Counted from the stretch's first letter, positions 34,094 through 46,736 are shown. The stretch is DNA of 64,000 bases from Lotus japonicus (GCF_012489685.1 NC_080043.1:38827127-38891126), one strand, 5' to 3'. The notes: generated by a model not told the origin, from the letters alone. Translations and numbers: made by a program.

Positions 34094-37000
34094 TCATGGC
34101 GGGCGGAGGGTGGAAACAACCAAGGAAACATCGTCCATGGTAGCATCCACAAGAGAAGGATTAGTGCGGAAATGCTTGAGGCGATGACCATTAACTTTGA
34201 AGCTCTTATCTGTGGATTCACTTTTGATCTCTACAGTACCATAAGGAAACACATTAGTAACAACAAAAGGACCAATCCACTTAGAACGAAGCTTACCACT
34301 CATTAGGCCAAGCCTAGAGTTATACAACAACACTTGTTGTCCAACCAAAAAGTCTTTTCTGGAAATCAAGCTATCATGGAATATTTTGGTCTTCTCTTTG
34401 TAGAACTTAGAGTTCTCATAGGCTTCCAAGCGGATCTCGTCTAACTCACTCAATTGAAGCTTTCTTTCGCCACCAGCTTGATCAAGAGCCAAGTTGCAAG
34501 TCTTCACAGCCCAATAAGCACGATGCTCTATCTCAACAGAGAGATGACATGCCTTACCAAAAACAACGCGATAAGGAGACATTCCGATGGGTGCTTTGTA
34601 AGCAGTACGATGGGCCCAAAGAGCATCCTCAAGTCTATTGCTCCAATCCTTCCTGTTAGGCTAGACAGTCTTCTCCAAAATCCTCTTTATCTCTCTGTTG
34701 GAATTCTCAGCTTGCCCATTTGTTTGAGGATGGTATGGTGTGGAAATTTTATGAACAACCCCATATTTCTTGAGAAGAGCTTGCATGGACCTATTGCAGA
34801 AGTGGGTGCCTTGGTCACTAATGATTGCTCTAGGAATGCCAAACCTGCAAAAGATGTTAGACCTAACAAAATCCACAACAACTAGAGAATCATTAGTCCG
34901 GGTGGCCTTAGCTTCCACCCATTTATAAACATAATCAACAGCAAGCAAAATATAATAAAAACCAAAAGAAACAGGAAAAGGACCCATAAAATCGATACCC
35001 CAGACATCAAAGACCTCACAAAACAACATGGGTTGTTGAGGCATATCTTTTCTCCAAGAAATGGTACCGCCTGCTCTCTGACATGGCTCACAGGTGCTGC
35101 AAATCCTTGACGCATCTTTGAAGATGGTGGGCCAGTAAAATCCAGAATCAAGCACCTTGCGTGCTGTCCTTTGGGGTCCAAAGTGACCACCCACTGCAGA
35201 AGCATGGAAAAACTGAAGGACTGACTCAATCTCATGATCTGGAATGCACCTCCTAATAACCTGGTCAGTACAAAACTTCCACAAATAGGGGTCATCCCAA
35301 CAATAATATTTAGCATCACTCTTGAGCTTAGCAATCTGAGCTCGAGAAGCAAATGGAGGGAAAACAGAAGCAACTAAATAATTAACAATATTAGCAAACC
35401 AGGGTGCTGGAAATGAAACTGAAATATTAAAGAGCCGCTCATCCGGAAAGTCATCTCTAATGGGAAGAGTATCAGCATCCCTCTCTATCCGACTCAAGTG
35501 ATCGGCCACCAAATTCTGTGCTCCACTTCTATCTCTAATCTCCAAGTCAAACTCTTGGAGTAAGAGCATCCATCGGATCAACCTAGGTTTTGATTCAGCC
35601 TTCTTCAACAGGAACTTTAGAGCTGCATGGTCAGTGTACACAATAATTCTAGAACCTAGCAAATATGATCGAAATTTATCTAGAGCAAACACAATAGCTA
35701 GAAGTTCTTTTTCAGTGGTTGTGTAATTCGCTTGTGCAGAATCTAAAGTCCTAGATGCATAATATATTACCCTAGGCAACTTATCTACTTTTTGAGCAAG
35801 GACAACACCCAATGCGTAATTAGAGGCATCACACATAAGCTCAAAAGGGGCTGTCCAATCCGGTGCCTGAATGATAGGAGTAGTGGTCAAGGCTTTCTTG
35901 AGGCAATCGAACGCCTCTCTGCATTTCTCATCAAAATCAAACGCCACTTCCTTCTGCAGCAAGTTAGAAAGAGGAAGGGCTCTCTTGCTGAAATCCTGAA
36001 TGAACCTGCGATAAAAACCTGCATGGCCAAGAAAAGAACGCACCTCTCGCACGCAAGAGGGGTAAGGCAAATGTGAAATAACATCTATCTTGGCAGGATC
36101 CACCTCTATGCCTTTGTTAGAAATCACATGACCTAGAACTATGCCTTGCTCTACCATAAAATGACACTTCTCATAATTCAAAACAAGGTTAGTTTCGATG
36201 CACCTATGCAAAACTTTATCCAGATTATCTAAACATGTATCAAATGAAGATCCGTAAACAGTGAAATCATTCATAAAGACCTCGATGCAACTCTCTAAGA
36301 AATCACTGAAAATACTTACCATGCACCGCTGGAATGTACCAGGGGCATTGCATAGGCCAAAGGGCATCCTCCTATAGGCAAAAGTGCCAAAGGGACAAGT
36401 GAATGTGGTCTTTTCTTGGTCCTCAGGAGCAATGTGAATTTGAAAGTACCCAGAAAAACCATCAAGAAAACAGTAGTGACTTTTACCTGCTAAGCGCTCA
36501 AGCATTTGATCAATGAAGGGTAAAGGAAAGTGATCCTTTCTGGTTGCTTGATTGAGCCTCCTATAATCAATGCAGACTCTCCAACTGTTTTGCACTCGAG
36601 TAGGGATAAGCTCGTTCCTCTCATTCTTCACTACGGTAAGTCCTGTCTTCTTAGGGACCACTTGAACTGGGCTCACCCAAGGGCTGTCAGAGATCGGATA
36701 TATAATTCCAGCTTGCAGAAGCTTGGTGATCTCCTTCTTCACTACATCAAGTATCACTGGGTTGAGTCTCCTTTGTGGTTGTCTTACTGGCTTCGCTCCT
36801 TCTTCCAAGAGTATTCTATGCATGCACATGGATGGACTAATACCAGGAATGTCAGCTAAGGTCCAACCAATAGCTTTCTTGTGCTTCTTTAGTACTTGCA
36901 GCAACTTTTCCTCTTGATTTTCATGAAGGGTTGAGGAAACAATGACAGGGAGCTTCTTATCATCCTCCAAGTAAGCATACTTGAGGTTATCTGGTAAGGG

Positions 37001-39517
37001 CTTAAGCTCCAATACGGGTGCCTGCAAAACAGATGGAACCAAACTAGCAGATACAGTTTCTGCAGCCTGCACTTCAACAACTGGGTTAGTACAATCAGAT
37101 TTCTTAACATCTGAGTCAACAACAACAGTGTCCAAAAATTGATCAATGCAAGAATCACACATTTCAGTAGCAGTACATGTATGACAAGTGTATGACTCAG
37201 TTAGGGAAGGATAATCAGAATCATGTAGGAAATCAGATTCATGTTCATCAAGCAAATCAATATGAAACACAGAATAATCTTCAGGTGGATGTTTCATAGC
37301 ATCAAAAATGTTTATCCTAACCACGATATCACTGAATTCCATAGTCAGTGTACCAGCATAAACATCTATCTTGGTTCGGGCTGTCTTTAAAAACGGTCTC
37401 CCCAAAATGATAGGAACTGTATTACGGGAAGATCCTTTTTCCATTTCAAGCACATAAAAATCAGCAGGGAAAACAAGTTCACCAACCCTAACCAAAACAT
37501 CCTCTACCCATCCAGCAGGGTGTGCCGTGCTCCTATTTGCTAATTGGATGACAACACCCGTAGGTTTCAAAGGTCCAAGTGAAAGTGATTTAAAAATAGA
37601 CATAGGCATCACATTAATTGAAGCTCCTAGATCTAGCATGACATTTTCAAATTTAGTATCACCTATGACACAAGGAACAGAAAACGTACCTGGATCCTCA
37701 CATTTTTCAGGAACATCAGAAACAGGAGCAGGTTTACTAGCTTTACCTATGATTGCAGAAACGTTTCTCCCCATGCGAACTCTTTCATTTCCTTTCAGCT
37801 TCCTTTTCTGAGTGCATAATTCTTTCAGAAACTTTGCATATCTTGGAATTTGCTTGAGTGCATCAAGTAGAGGTATGTTCACCTCCACTTTCTTGAATAT
37901 CTCCAAGATTCCCTTATCTACCTCTTCCTTCTTCTTGCTTGGCATAGCTTTCGGAGGGAATGGAAGAGGAATGGAAGGTGGTTGTACTTGGAAGGTTCTT
38001 GTGGTAGTGGTCTCTGTCTCCTTTTCAGGTTCAGGCTCTGGCTCGGGTCCATGATCTGCATCAATTTGCTTCCCCGACCGTAAGGTGATGGCACTCACAT
38101 TTCTTGGATTGACAACCGTCTGAGAGGGCAGCTTATCAGAATTCTGGGACTGTAGCTGGTTTATTGAAGTAGCCATCTGTCCTATCTGGGTGGTCAGATT
38201 ATGAATAGAGGATCTGGTGTATTGTTGGAACTGCATGTTTTGGGTTGTCATCTGCTTCAACATATCCTCCAATGAAGATTCTTTAGATTGCGGTGCAGCA
38301 GGGTTGTTAGCCTGTTGTTGCATTGGAGGAGGAACATATGGTCTAGCATTATTCTGAAACGGTGCTTGGGCAGGTTGTGACTGATCAGACCATCTAAGAT
38401 TTGGATGATTTCTCCAGCCAGGATTATATCTGTTAGATGACAGATCATAATTTTGCTGAGGTCGATTATTGAAAATGTTGGCAGCATATGCTTCAGGATT
38501 CTCATCTGTAGGTTCCTGCAGAGAAGGACAAACATCAGTATTATGGTCTTTAGTGCAAATGCCACAAACCTTTGCCTGTTGTGAAGGTTTATTCTGGTTC
38601 ATGGCCAATTGAGTAACCAAGCTGGCAATGGTTTCCATCCTCTTCTCAAGCTTGTCCATCCTTGGATCTGTCCCAATCTCATTAACAGTTTTAACAGCAT
38701 CATTACTCCTTGTGTGAAACTGCTGAGAATTAGCAGCCATCTTCTCAAACAACTGTCTGGCTTCAGTAGGAGTCATGTCATTCAATGCACCTCCACAAGC
38801 AGCATCAATGAGATGTCTTTCCATGTTGAGCAAACCCTCATAGAAATACTGAACTAGGAGCTGCTCGGAAATCTGGTGTTGGGGGCAGCTTACACATAGT
38901 GTCTTGAATCTTTCCCAGTATTCATGTAGAGTCTCTCCATGTAGCTGCCTGATTCCTGAGATGTCTTTTCTGATTGAAGTTGTCCTAGAGGCAGGGAAGA
39001 ACTTCTCAAGAAACTTTCTTTTCAGGTCGTCCCAGCTTGCAATGGATGAAGGAGGCAGGTTATACAGCCAAGTCTTTGCAGTTCCCTGAAGAGAATGAGG
39101 AAAAGCCTTCAAACAGATATGATCTTTGTCAACTTCAGGAGGCTTCATGGTGGATATGACAGTACGAAACTCCTTGATATGCATATGAGGATCTTCACCT
39201 GCAACACCACCAAACTTAGGCAATAAATGGATTAGTCCAGTTTTTAGTACACATGGTACATCCTCAGGATACTGGATACACAAGCTTTCGTAGGTGAAAT
39301 CAGGTGCAGCCAGCTCCATTAATGTTCTTTCTCGCGGTCCTTCTTCAGCCATGTTATAAAAAACTGCAACAAAATCAGAATCAAAATCAAGGTCAGAATC
39401 AGAATCACTTGAATGAGAATCAGTAACAAAAGCTCTACGTGCTCTAATTAACCTATGAAATTCTCGATCTATTTCAGAAATAAATGGATGCAAAAACCCA
39501 GGATTTGCCCTAGTCAT
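34094..39517 (-). pseudogene. Gypsy gag-pol polyprotein (protease, RT, RNase H, integrase), one nonsense codon
   Basis: ATG at 39517; open for 1,618 codons to TAG at 34661-34663, then open in the same frame to 34094. In order: gag ([20 protein letters not shown]), a CX2CX3HX4C knuckle near residue 316 ([13 protein letters not shown]), protease DLGAS near 627, RT ([20 protein letters not shown]), RNase H ([18 protein letters not shown]) near 1190-1300, and integrase with its zinc site (CSTCEPCQ) and D, D, E in [17 protein letters not shown] and [11 protein letters not shown]. The second part carries the integrase C-terminus ([17 protein letters not shown]). The RT motif normally FMDD reads FMND (codon 36269-36271, residue 1083), replacing a metal-binding Asp. 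Both lesions fit C-to-T type change. The frame is otherwise very well kept. Confidence 0.95.
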
Positions 39518-39780
39518 GCAACACTAAGTATCCCAAATAGAATAAGAATGAAAGTAAATATTTTTTTTTTCAAAACCCTAAAAAAACTTTTGGCGGAAGG
39601 CCTCTTTTTGCGTTTTTAAGAATCGATCTCACTTTTGGCGGAAGGCCCCAAAAACATATATAATATGTTGAATTTCGAGTTCTGCAGCAAAAGATGCGGC
39701 CGTTTGAAGTTACAGCCTAATTATCCTTCAAAAATCACTATCCTTACCTTCTCAGTACCTGCGTCAGAGATCGAACTTGT

Positions 39781-39828
39781 TAATACTACTAATAATAATA
39801 CTAATAATACTAATACTACTAATACTAA
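39781..39828. repeat. TAA/TAC triplet microsatellite in the gypsy leader
   Basis: Sixteen triplets of TAA, TAC or ACT type, between the primer site and the polyprotein start. It lies in the untranslated leader. Confidence 0.85.
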
Positions 39829-39857
39829 CTCTATTGAACCTTTGGCAAGGACGATAA

Positions 39858-39875
39858 TCCCCGGCAACGGCGCCA
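39858..39875 (-). other. Primer binding site, tRNA-Asp type
   Basis: TGGCGCCGTTGCCGGGGA on the minus strand, 4 bp inside the 5' LTR, is complementary to the 3' end of plant tRNA-Asp, the primer commonly used by Athila/Tat gypsy elements. Confidence 0.9.
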
Positions 39876-39879
39876 AATT

Positions 39880-40939
39880 TGATCGAGGCCGTACCCGATA
39901 CAAATAATTAATTTAGAAAACTGTAGTAACTAGGAAGTGACTCCTAGGTCGTTTCCCAAGGATTATCGTTCGACACAGATTCAATATTAAGAACCCTAAA
40001 CGCACACACACTGGGGGGGGGGGTTTGTGATTCAGTTCGAAATATTAGCAGAAAGTAAAAAATAGATTAATATGATAAGCAAAGACGGACGAATCCCTTC
40101 GTTCAGTATATCGCAGCTCAATCACGGGTATCTAAAGATCAATTCTTGTTATTAGTTTCCTAGTTCGTGAGAATTAATTAACTAAGCGATAACTAATTCA
40201 CAGATTCCTAAACTAAGCGATTAAGAATCCTTTACGCCCTAATATGAACTAAGCGAACACACATCATCTTCTAATTCGTGAACCTAAGGAATTAAGCAAA
40301 CCCTAGTCGGAAGTAGAGATGAAGAAAACTAATCATGCGAATTCTATTAAGCACTATACCTCAAGAGCGCGATATACTTTGCAAAGGAATTCGTTCGAAG
40401 GAAATTAGCCTTCCATGGATCGGGCGAATTCAACAATTATATTGGAGAAAGTAGGGAATAAAAGCATAAACCCTAGCAGAACTCTAATAATTACTGAAAT
40501 TCAAAATTGCATAAAATAATAATGTAGAAGGTAAAAGGTAATTGTTTCTCTCAGCACAAACCCTTAAATAGGAGCTGAGATCACAAATCCTAATCAAAAT
40601 CAAATCCTAAAAGATATCAAAATCAAATCCTAACAAATCCTAAAGATTGAGTTTTAAAATAACAACCTAAATAAGTTTGAATATGAAAGATATCAAACTT
40701 AATTTATTCCGAAATTAAATCCTAATTTTTCCTAAAATACAATCTTCACTCCAGCACAATCAAATCTTCATTCCGCAAATCTCCAAAATGCCCTTGATGT
40801 CAAATAAAACCTGAAAATAAGAATAAACGTAATTAGACCAAATAATAGAAATCTCTGTCAAGCAAGGTCAATTAATTACGAATAATCATTAATAATGACA
40901 AATTAAGGCTATATAAAATGGGTTAAATATTGCTCATCA
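39880..40939 (-). repeat. 5' LTR of the gypsy element
   Basis: 1,060 bp, nearly identical to the 3' LTR. On the minus strand it begins TGATGAGCAATATTTAACCC and ends CCTCGATCA. CCTATTTAAGGG near 40561-40572 is a plausible TATA-like element for the element's promoter. Confidence 0.95.
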
Positions 40940-40944
40940 CACAT

Positions 40945-41079
40945 TCAATACTGGATTAGTTTTCAAACAAAAGTTATGGCACGTGTAGTTACACCATTTA
41001 AGCGTGTTCAGTTATCAAACCTCAAAAACCACAACTCATCATTACTTTTGAAAAACTGAACCAAAACCGCCATTCCCAC
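40945..41079. other. Old flanking DNA between two LTR insertions
   Basis: 135 bp separating the gypsy TSD from the solo LTR, whose own TSD starts at 41075. It continues the sequence left of 31603. No coding signal. Confidence 0.6.
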
Positions 41080-43559
41080 TGTAACATCCCTAAATCTCGG
41101 GGGCCACTTTATTAGTCTTTCTCGAAAACGTGGGTAAATTTTAGCTGAAATAAAAATATTTTTGAAACATAGCTCACTAATAAAGAAGTAGTAACTTGAG
41201 AAATAGAGTGAATATTTAATTTTACTAATAAAAGCTTTGGAAGCGTACAATGATTCTTTCAAATTAAAACATAATGATTAATCTAGTGTTCGACCGCCCC
41301 CGAGACAACACAACAAGAAGGCCTCTAGGTTAGGTTCAAACCCTAAAAACAAACTCAGCTCACCCCCAAGTACAGACTCAATTATCACACTCAATACCCG
41401 ACTCATAACCCACGTGCCTCCAAGGCCTCCTCCAACGCTCGCATCACATCGTCTCGCATCCTCTACTCTCGTCAATCCCATAGCTGAACCATCGGTCACG
41501 CGGTCGTTGTCCTAAGCCTTGTCGTCGTCCACATGAAGCAGGTATAGGGTCGCATCTCGACTGATCACACGCATTCTCGTTGTCTATGCGTTAAGCGCCC
41601 CAAACAACAAACAACAAACAAGCAAGTGTCAACTTCTAACACACACATATCATAAGTAGGATATACTACCCCATCAATCACAAGTTCTTCCCTAAGCTAA
41701 TATTCACAAATAGGGGAACTATATTAAGTTCTAAGTTTCACAAGTATGGGGAACTATTTCATATCTCTAAGTTATTGTTAGTCAATGCTTGTGCACATGC
41801 ATGCAGACGCTTCGGATATCCATTAAGCCGATCCCTCTTGGAAAGGCAGGACGAACACGACTCCACGATCGGGGTTGGACCTCTCCAACGCACCACTGCC
41901 CAACAGCTTGAAGATCGGGGTTTGACCTCTCCAACGCACTGTCGTATCACGTTCGTTCTTTGTTCAGGTCCATCCCCTGAACGTCACCATCGACTAGCCC
42001 AATCCAAGTCACCATCCGTGGGAAACCGAGCCCAATTCAGGTCACTTGGCTCACAAATGCATGCCATGTAAGTCAGTCATCGTCACTAGGCCCTAAATCT
42101 TTCACGTTCATCTCATATGAACAAAATCTCATAACATAATAACTTGCATGCATATCAATAAATGTAGCTAACACCCTAGGCATATAGGCATGTTCATAAT
42201 AACACTAGCTAACATTTATTGCATCATCATCATATAGCATATCTAGCACATATATCATCGATAGTCCTTGTATCATGCTTTCTAACAATCACAATCACAA
42301 AACAATTTATCTAGGCCGAGGCCGAAGTGCCCTTACCTCGAAGGTACACTTTCCTAAAAGTTTCGGGTTGCTCCTTGAAGCTAGGTCTACACTCGAAAGG
42401 GTCCTACCAACGAACAGACATAGTAACGTTACGAATTAGTCAATCGTTAGCGATAATATATCCCTTCCCGATATTTTCGAAAATCTCTTCTTAAAACCTA
42501 AAAATGACAAAGCTTTCTCTTTCATATGGTCAAAACCTCCTTTCTAAAATATTTTGTTTGAAGATCATAAGAACACTATAAAAACATCATGAATTTCTTT
42601 AAGAAAACCCCCACTTTTTCAAACATCTCTAAGCACCTTGATTGAAATCATTCTCTTCTGGATTTGGCAGATCAACATAAGCTACAACCACAAAGCATAT
42701 TGAGAATGACCTTGCTCAAGGCTTAGAAACTAAACTACCTAAGAACAAGAAAATGGAAAGAAAGACAAAGGGAGAGAGAGCTCACGACTACAACAGGGAG
42801 AGCTTGGTGAGTTGGTGTGAAGAAATGAGAGGGGATAAGGTATATTTGCTCCTTCTCCTTTAACACCATAAATCACATTAAAACCATGAAAATATCTCCC
42901 TTCACTCCCACACTCTTCTTGGCCGCCCATTATCTTCTTCTCTTCAGATTTGCCCACAAAAATCTCATTTAACACAAGACCAAGTCAAGAACATGTGATT
43001 AAGGGCATTAACCACCATGTTTTCCCTTTTAATGCACCATAAAACCTCAAATTTGAATTTCAAAACCTCTTCATCTTTTACATCTCCAAAAATTCGACCA
43101 AGCCTTCATTAAGGCTCAAAAAATATTTATTTAATAAACCATAGGTTTTAAAATAATTAAATACATTTTATTTAAATAAAAACCAATTTTATTTAAATAA
43201 AACCCTCAAAAACAGAAGAGAGGAATATTCCCTCATGCAATATTTTTAGAATCATGTCCAGCACTTCACCATAAGGTGTGGCCCACGAAATTGTCCTCGC
43301 CGACTCGTTTCATCGACTTGTTGTCTTTGTCGGGTCAATTTTGACCTAAAAGACGTCGTTGTAGAACCTTAGCAATATTACAGTCAAAAAGCTCGTAATG
43401 TCGCGTACATCGATGTCAAAACATTACTAAGACCTAATATTTCCTCTAATAATAAATCACCTTTTATAAATGCATTATATCACATATATAACACAAACAA
43501 TTCCTAGAATAATATTTAATATTATTAATTAAATAATAGGCTTTGAGCGGGGTCTTACA
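41080..43559 (-). repeat. Solo LTR, 2.48 kb, TSD CCCAC
   Basis: Ends TGTAACATCCC and GGGTCTTACA form a short inverted repeat; CCCAC flanks both sides (41075-41079 and 43560-43564). On the minus strand it starts TGTAAGACCCCGC, as large LTRs of chromovirus (Tekay/Del-like) gypsy elements do, which is why I prefer that orientation. No gag-pol is present. A near-direct repeat ATCGGGGTTGGACCTCTCC / ATCGGGGTTTGACCTCTCC occurs at about 41867 and 41913. Confidence 0.85.
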
Positions 43560-43564
43560 CCCAC

Positions 43565-44540
43565 CGCTCTCTCTCATCAATCACATCAGACCAAACCTTT
43601 CGTCTCCACCACTCAACTGTCAAAGATTTGTTAAGTTCAAACGCCTTCATCGTCTATCTGGTTTTGAATGATAACAATTTTCAAGAGTCCTCCAAGAGTC
43701 TATTAATGATATCTAAAGAATCCTTGTTGTTTACTTTTCAGGAGCTACATAAATGTGACTTACTTGTTACGTCTTGGAACTTCATATGAATTGAACTTCT
43801 GGACAAACAAGCATAGTCAAAAGAACTAAGAACTTGTGATCTACTTGTTTCGTCTGGAATTCAATATGCATTGGAACTCGGGGAAAGCAAGGACGATTTA
43901 AGTAATTAGTCACTTGCTCTAATCAGACGGTCTGATTGCAAAGAAGAAATGTTATATCTGCAAAGACCGTCTACACGAGGAAAAGACGAAGCTTGACAAA
44001 GCACATTCTATCGTCTGACTCAAAGATGACAAGGAAGATCAAGAAGAAAGATGAAGATTGTCTTATCATAAGAAACTGCTACAACAAGTGATATGATTCT
44101 TCAACGGGAAGATACTGAGCAAAGTTGAAAGAAGACAAGACAGCAGACATCAGAAAGTTGATTAAAAGAAGAGCTATCAGCAGAAGATCAGAAGACTTCC
44201 AGAAGAAGAGCAGGATCATCTTCAACGGGAAAATACGTATGATGTTGTTTCTACACTTAAAATTGCCACGTGATATGATGCTCTGATGCATGACCTTGTG
44301 CAGATTGTAAATGCTTCCTTCTATCTTCTTGTCTTAGTTTTAGTTTTATCTTTGGCCATGTTGTTTGTCTGTTTCCGTTTGTTTAGTTTCTTTCCATCTT
44401 CTTGTTGTTCTATCTATTTTGTTTCAGATTTCTCTAGTTGTATTTGTTGTGTTCTGTCACAACTATGAGGGATTGTTCCCAGTAACCTTTGATTATGATA
44501 AAATAAAGATCTCTTTTATTGTAAAAAAAAATAGTAACTG
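43565..44540 (+). other. Degraded retroelement sequence ending in a LINE-like tail
   Basis: 43565-44260 has repeated GTCTGACT/CGTCTGG-type phrases and A/G-rich DNA like a copia LTR, without clear ends. From about 44280 it is T-rich and ends GATAAAATAAAGATCTC plus an A-run at 44522-44530, like a LINE 3' untranslated end. No coding region is supported. Confidence 0.35.
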
Positions 44541-44689
44541 TGATCATTCTATGTATCTACTGCTTCTTAAATGCTCAATTAAGTACTTATGAAAAGGAGC
44601 TTGAGGAGATGAAGCACATGACCAAGCAAGAATTTGTCGCCAATTTAAGAAAGTGCCATAAATAAATAAATAACAAAAAAAAAGAATTC

Positions 44690-44960
44690 ACATCGGTTGG
44701 CAACAAAACCGATGTGAAATGTGTATATTTCACAACGTTTTCTTTGTCTCAACCGTTGTGAAATCATGTATGTTTAGTTTTAAGTGATAGATTTCACATC
44801 AGTTATATTAGACGTCCGATGTGGAAAAATACTTACCACATCGGTTGTGTACCCGATGTGAAAAGGTGCGGACATACCACGTCACATTTGTTTACATCTG
44901 ATGCAAACCAATGTGAAAACTCATTTTCAACCGATGTGAAAACCCATTTTTGTAGTAGTG
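44690..44960. mobile_element. Terminal part of a CACTA (En/Spm) transposon
   Basis: The right edge reads, on the minus strand, CACTACTACAAAAATGGG, the CACTA terminus. Inside are at least seven subterminal repeats of the type TTTCACATCGGTT in both orientations. The opposite terminus is not visible, so this is a truncated or rearranged copy. It is joined to a LINE RNase H fragment at 44961. Confidence 0.8.
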
Positions 44961-45445
44961 TGGCGTTCTCAAGGACAACTTCGGTCACTGGCTACAAGGG
45001 TTCTGTAGGCATTTAGGAACCTCAAATCCATTGTTGGCAGAACTTTGGGCCATTTGCACCGCATTGGAATTGGTTGGTAGGGATTGAAAGTGATTGAAGG
45101 TGACTCTACTGAGACTATTGCGGCAGTTACATTATCAAAGATTCTGGTCAATCCTTATTTGGAGATGGTTGGGGCTATTCGACGTGCGATCCCTCATCAA
45201 GTGGAGGTTCAATTCCATCATGTCCTACGGGAAGCCAATTCTTTGGCGGACTGTCTAGCAAAGTTTGCTCATGTTTTCAGTTTTGGGACTCAGGTGTTGC
45301 AGTTTCCTTAAGCAAAATGCAGTAACTTTTTGTATAAAAACGCCGATGAGGCTTTAGCCTCTCTTTTAGCGTTGTTTCACCTTTAGGGCCATGCCCCTCA
45401 TGTTTCCCAACAAAATGTTTAAATTGTAGTTTAAACATTTTTATT
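44961..45445 (+). pseudogene. LINE ORF2 tail: RNase H domain and 3' UTR
   Basis: Reading across frames: VLKDNFGHWLQGF, LLAELWAICTALELV, then after stops VIEGDSTETIAAVTL and HVLREANSLADCLAKFAH. This is the plant-LINE RNase H domain with its D, E, D and final H-N-x-x-A-D-like motif. The T-rich 3' region holds the hairpin AAATGTTTAAATTG / TTTAAACATTT near 45414-45440. Confidence 0.85.
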
Positions 45446-45460
45446 TAAGAGAAAAAGGAT

Positions 45461-45606
45461 GATACACCGACGGTGTAAAGTTCAACCAATTAGATTTCAA
45501 GGATGTGTCACGTCAATTAATGAAATTAAATAAAAAGAGAGATTTTCTCACATTCTTGAAATCTGATTGGTTGACGGTGTAAAAAAACTTTACACTGTCA
45601 GTGCAT
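45461..45606. mobile_element. Fold-back MITE, copy 1 (CACCGACGGTGTAAA family)
   Basis: Left ACACCGACGGTGTAAAG and right CTTTACACTGTCAGTGCAT are inverted. Inside both arms is AATCTGATTGG or its complement. It is about 80-90% like the copy at 57919-58077 but lacks about 14 bp of the left arm. Confidence 0.85.
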
Positions 45607-45644
45607 AGAAATTAAACTCTTTATTTAAAGTGTGTGGAAAAGGG

Positions 45645-46728
45645 TAGGGGTGTCCACCGGTCGGGTTCGGTCGGTTTTGGGCCCAAAAAGCTCCACCGAC
45701 CGAACCCGCATGACATAAAACTGGGCCCGTAACCGACCATGAGATGTGTCAGTTTGGATTGGTTTCGGGTTGGTCGGGTAACGGGCGGGTCGGGTCGGTT
45801 ACACGGGTTTTGCAGAGACCCTAATTTCATGAACATAGAACCCTAATTTCAGTAAGATGAACATAGTCAGAACCCTAATTTTTCAGTTTGATGAACATAG
45901 AACCCTAATTTTTCAGTAAGATGAACATAAACTAAACCAAGAACAAAATCGATGTCAGATCAGATCCGGAGAGAACGATTCCATTGCTTTCCTCATGCGA
46001 AATAGATTGTTCACTTCGTCCTTGTGATTTCACATCAGAATCGATGGTAACGAAGATGAACAGACTATTTCGGATCAGAGAAGCATGGAGGATGAAGCAT
46101 GCAGGTGCACTGTGGTGGTGGAGTGGCTAGGGTTTGAGATATGTGAGGAGATTTTAAGATGTGTGATGGAGATGTCGAAGTGGCGGCAGAGAGGAGGAGG
46201 AGGAGAAGGGTGGTGGTGGCGGGAGGATGCGGAGAAGCGTGGTGGCGGCGCAGTGGATGGCGGCGCAGAGGATGAGGAGAAGGGTGGTGGCGGTGCAGAG
46301 GATGAGGTCATGAGGAGAAGGGTGGTGGCGGAGCAGAGGAGCGACGAGAAGGTAGGGTTTGGAGAGAAGAAGAAGAGGAGAAAGGTGGTGGCGGCGGGGA
46401 GAACTAGGGTAAGGGAAGAAGAAGAAATGAAGAAGTGAAGAATGGACAATGGAGAGTGAAAGAGAGAGGAGCCGGGTTAATACTAGGGTTTGGGTTTGGG
46501 GCTTTGCGGTTGGGCTGAATTTTTTTGGGCCGGCTGAATTTTTTTTTTATATTAGGTTCGGTCGGTTCGGTCGGACGGGGCTCCAAACCGTAACCGACCG
46601 AACCAAACCAACCAGAGCCGGTTTTTTTTAATCCTCAACCCGCAACCCGACCCGCCCGAACCGAGGAGGCCTTTTTTTGTAACGGGCCGGTCGGGTTCGG
46701 TCGGTTCAAAAAATGTTGGACATGCCTA
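45645..46728. mobile_element. Non-autonomous hAT element, TSD GAAAAGGG
   Basis: GAAAAGGG at 45637-45644 and 46729-46736 is a perfect 8-bp duplication. The ends are TAGGGGTGTCCA and TGGACATGCCTA. Subterminal regions are full of GGTCGGGTTCGG/CCGACCGAACCC repeats in both orientations. The middle has three copies of GAACCCTAATTT(TTCAGT) and a purine-rich 117-codon frame (46085-46438) with many GGCGG triplets, which I do not call a gene; it could be captured DNA. Confidence 0.92.
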
Positions 46729-46736
46729 GAAAAGGG

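Larger units (their letters stand above)
31608..40939 (-). mobile_element. Complete Ty3/gypsy element, Athila/Tat-like, TSD CACAT
   Basis: 9,332 bp with LTRs at both ends, flanked by CACAT at 31603-31607 and 40940-40944. Read on the minus strand: 5' LTR (40939-39880), tRNA-Asp-type primer site, gag-pol polyprotein, a 1.4-kb non-coding region, purine tract, 3' LTR (32669-31608). The LTRs differ at about 13 positions by eye (near 1.2%), so the insertion is recent. The polyprotein has a nonsense codon and an altered RT active site, so this copy cannot move by itself. Confidence 0.96.
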
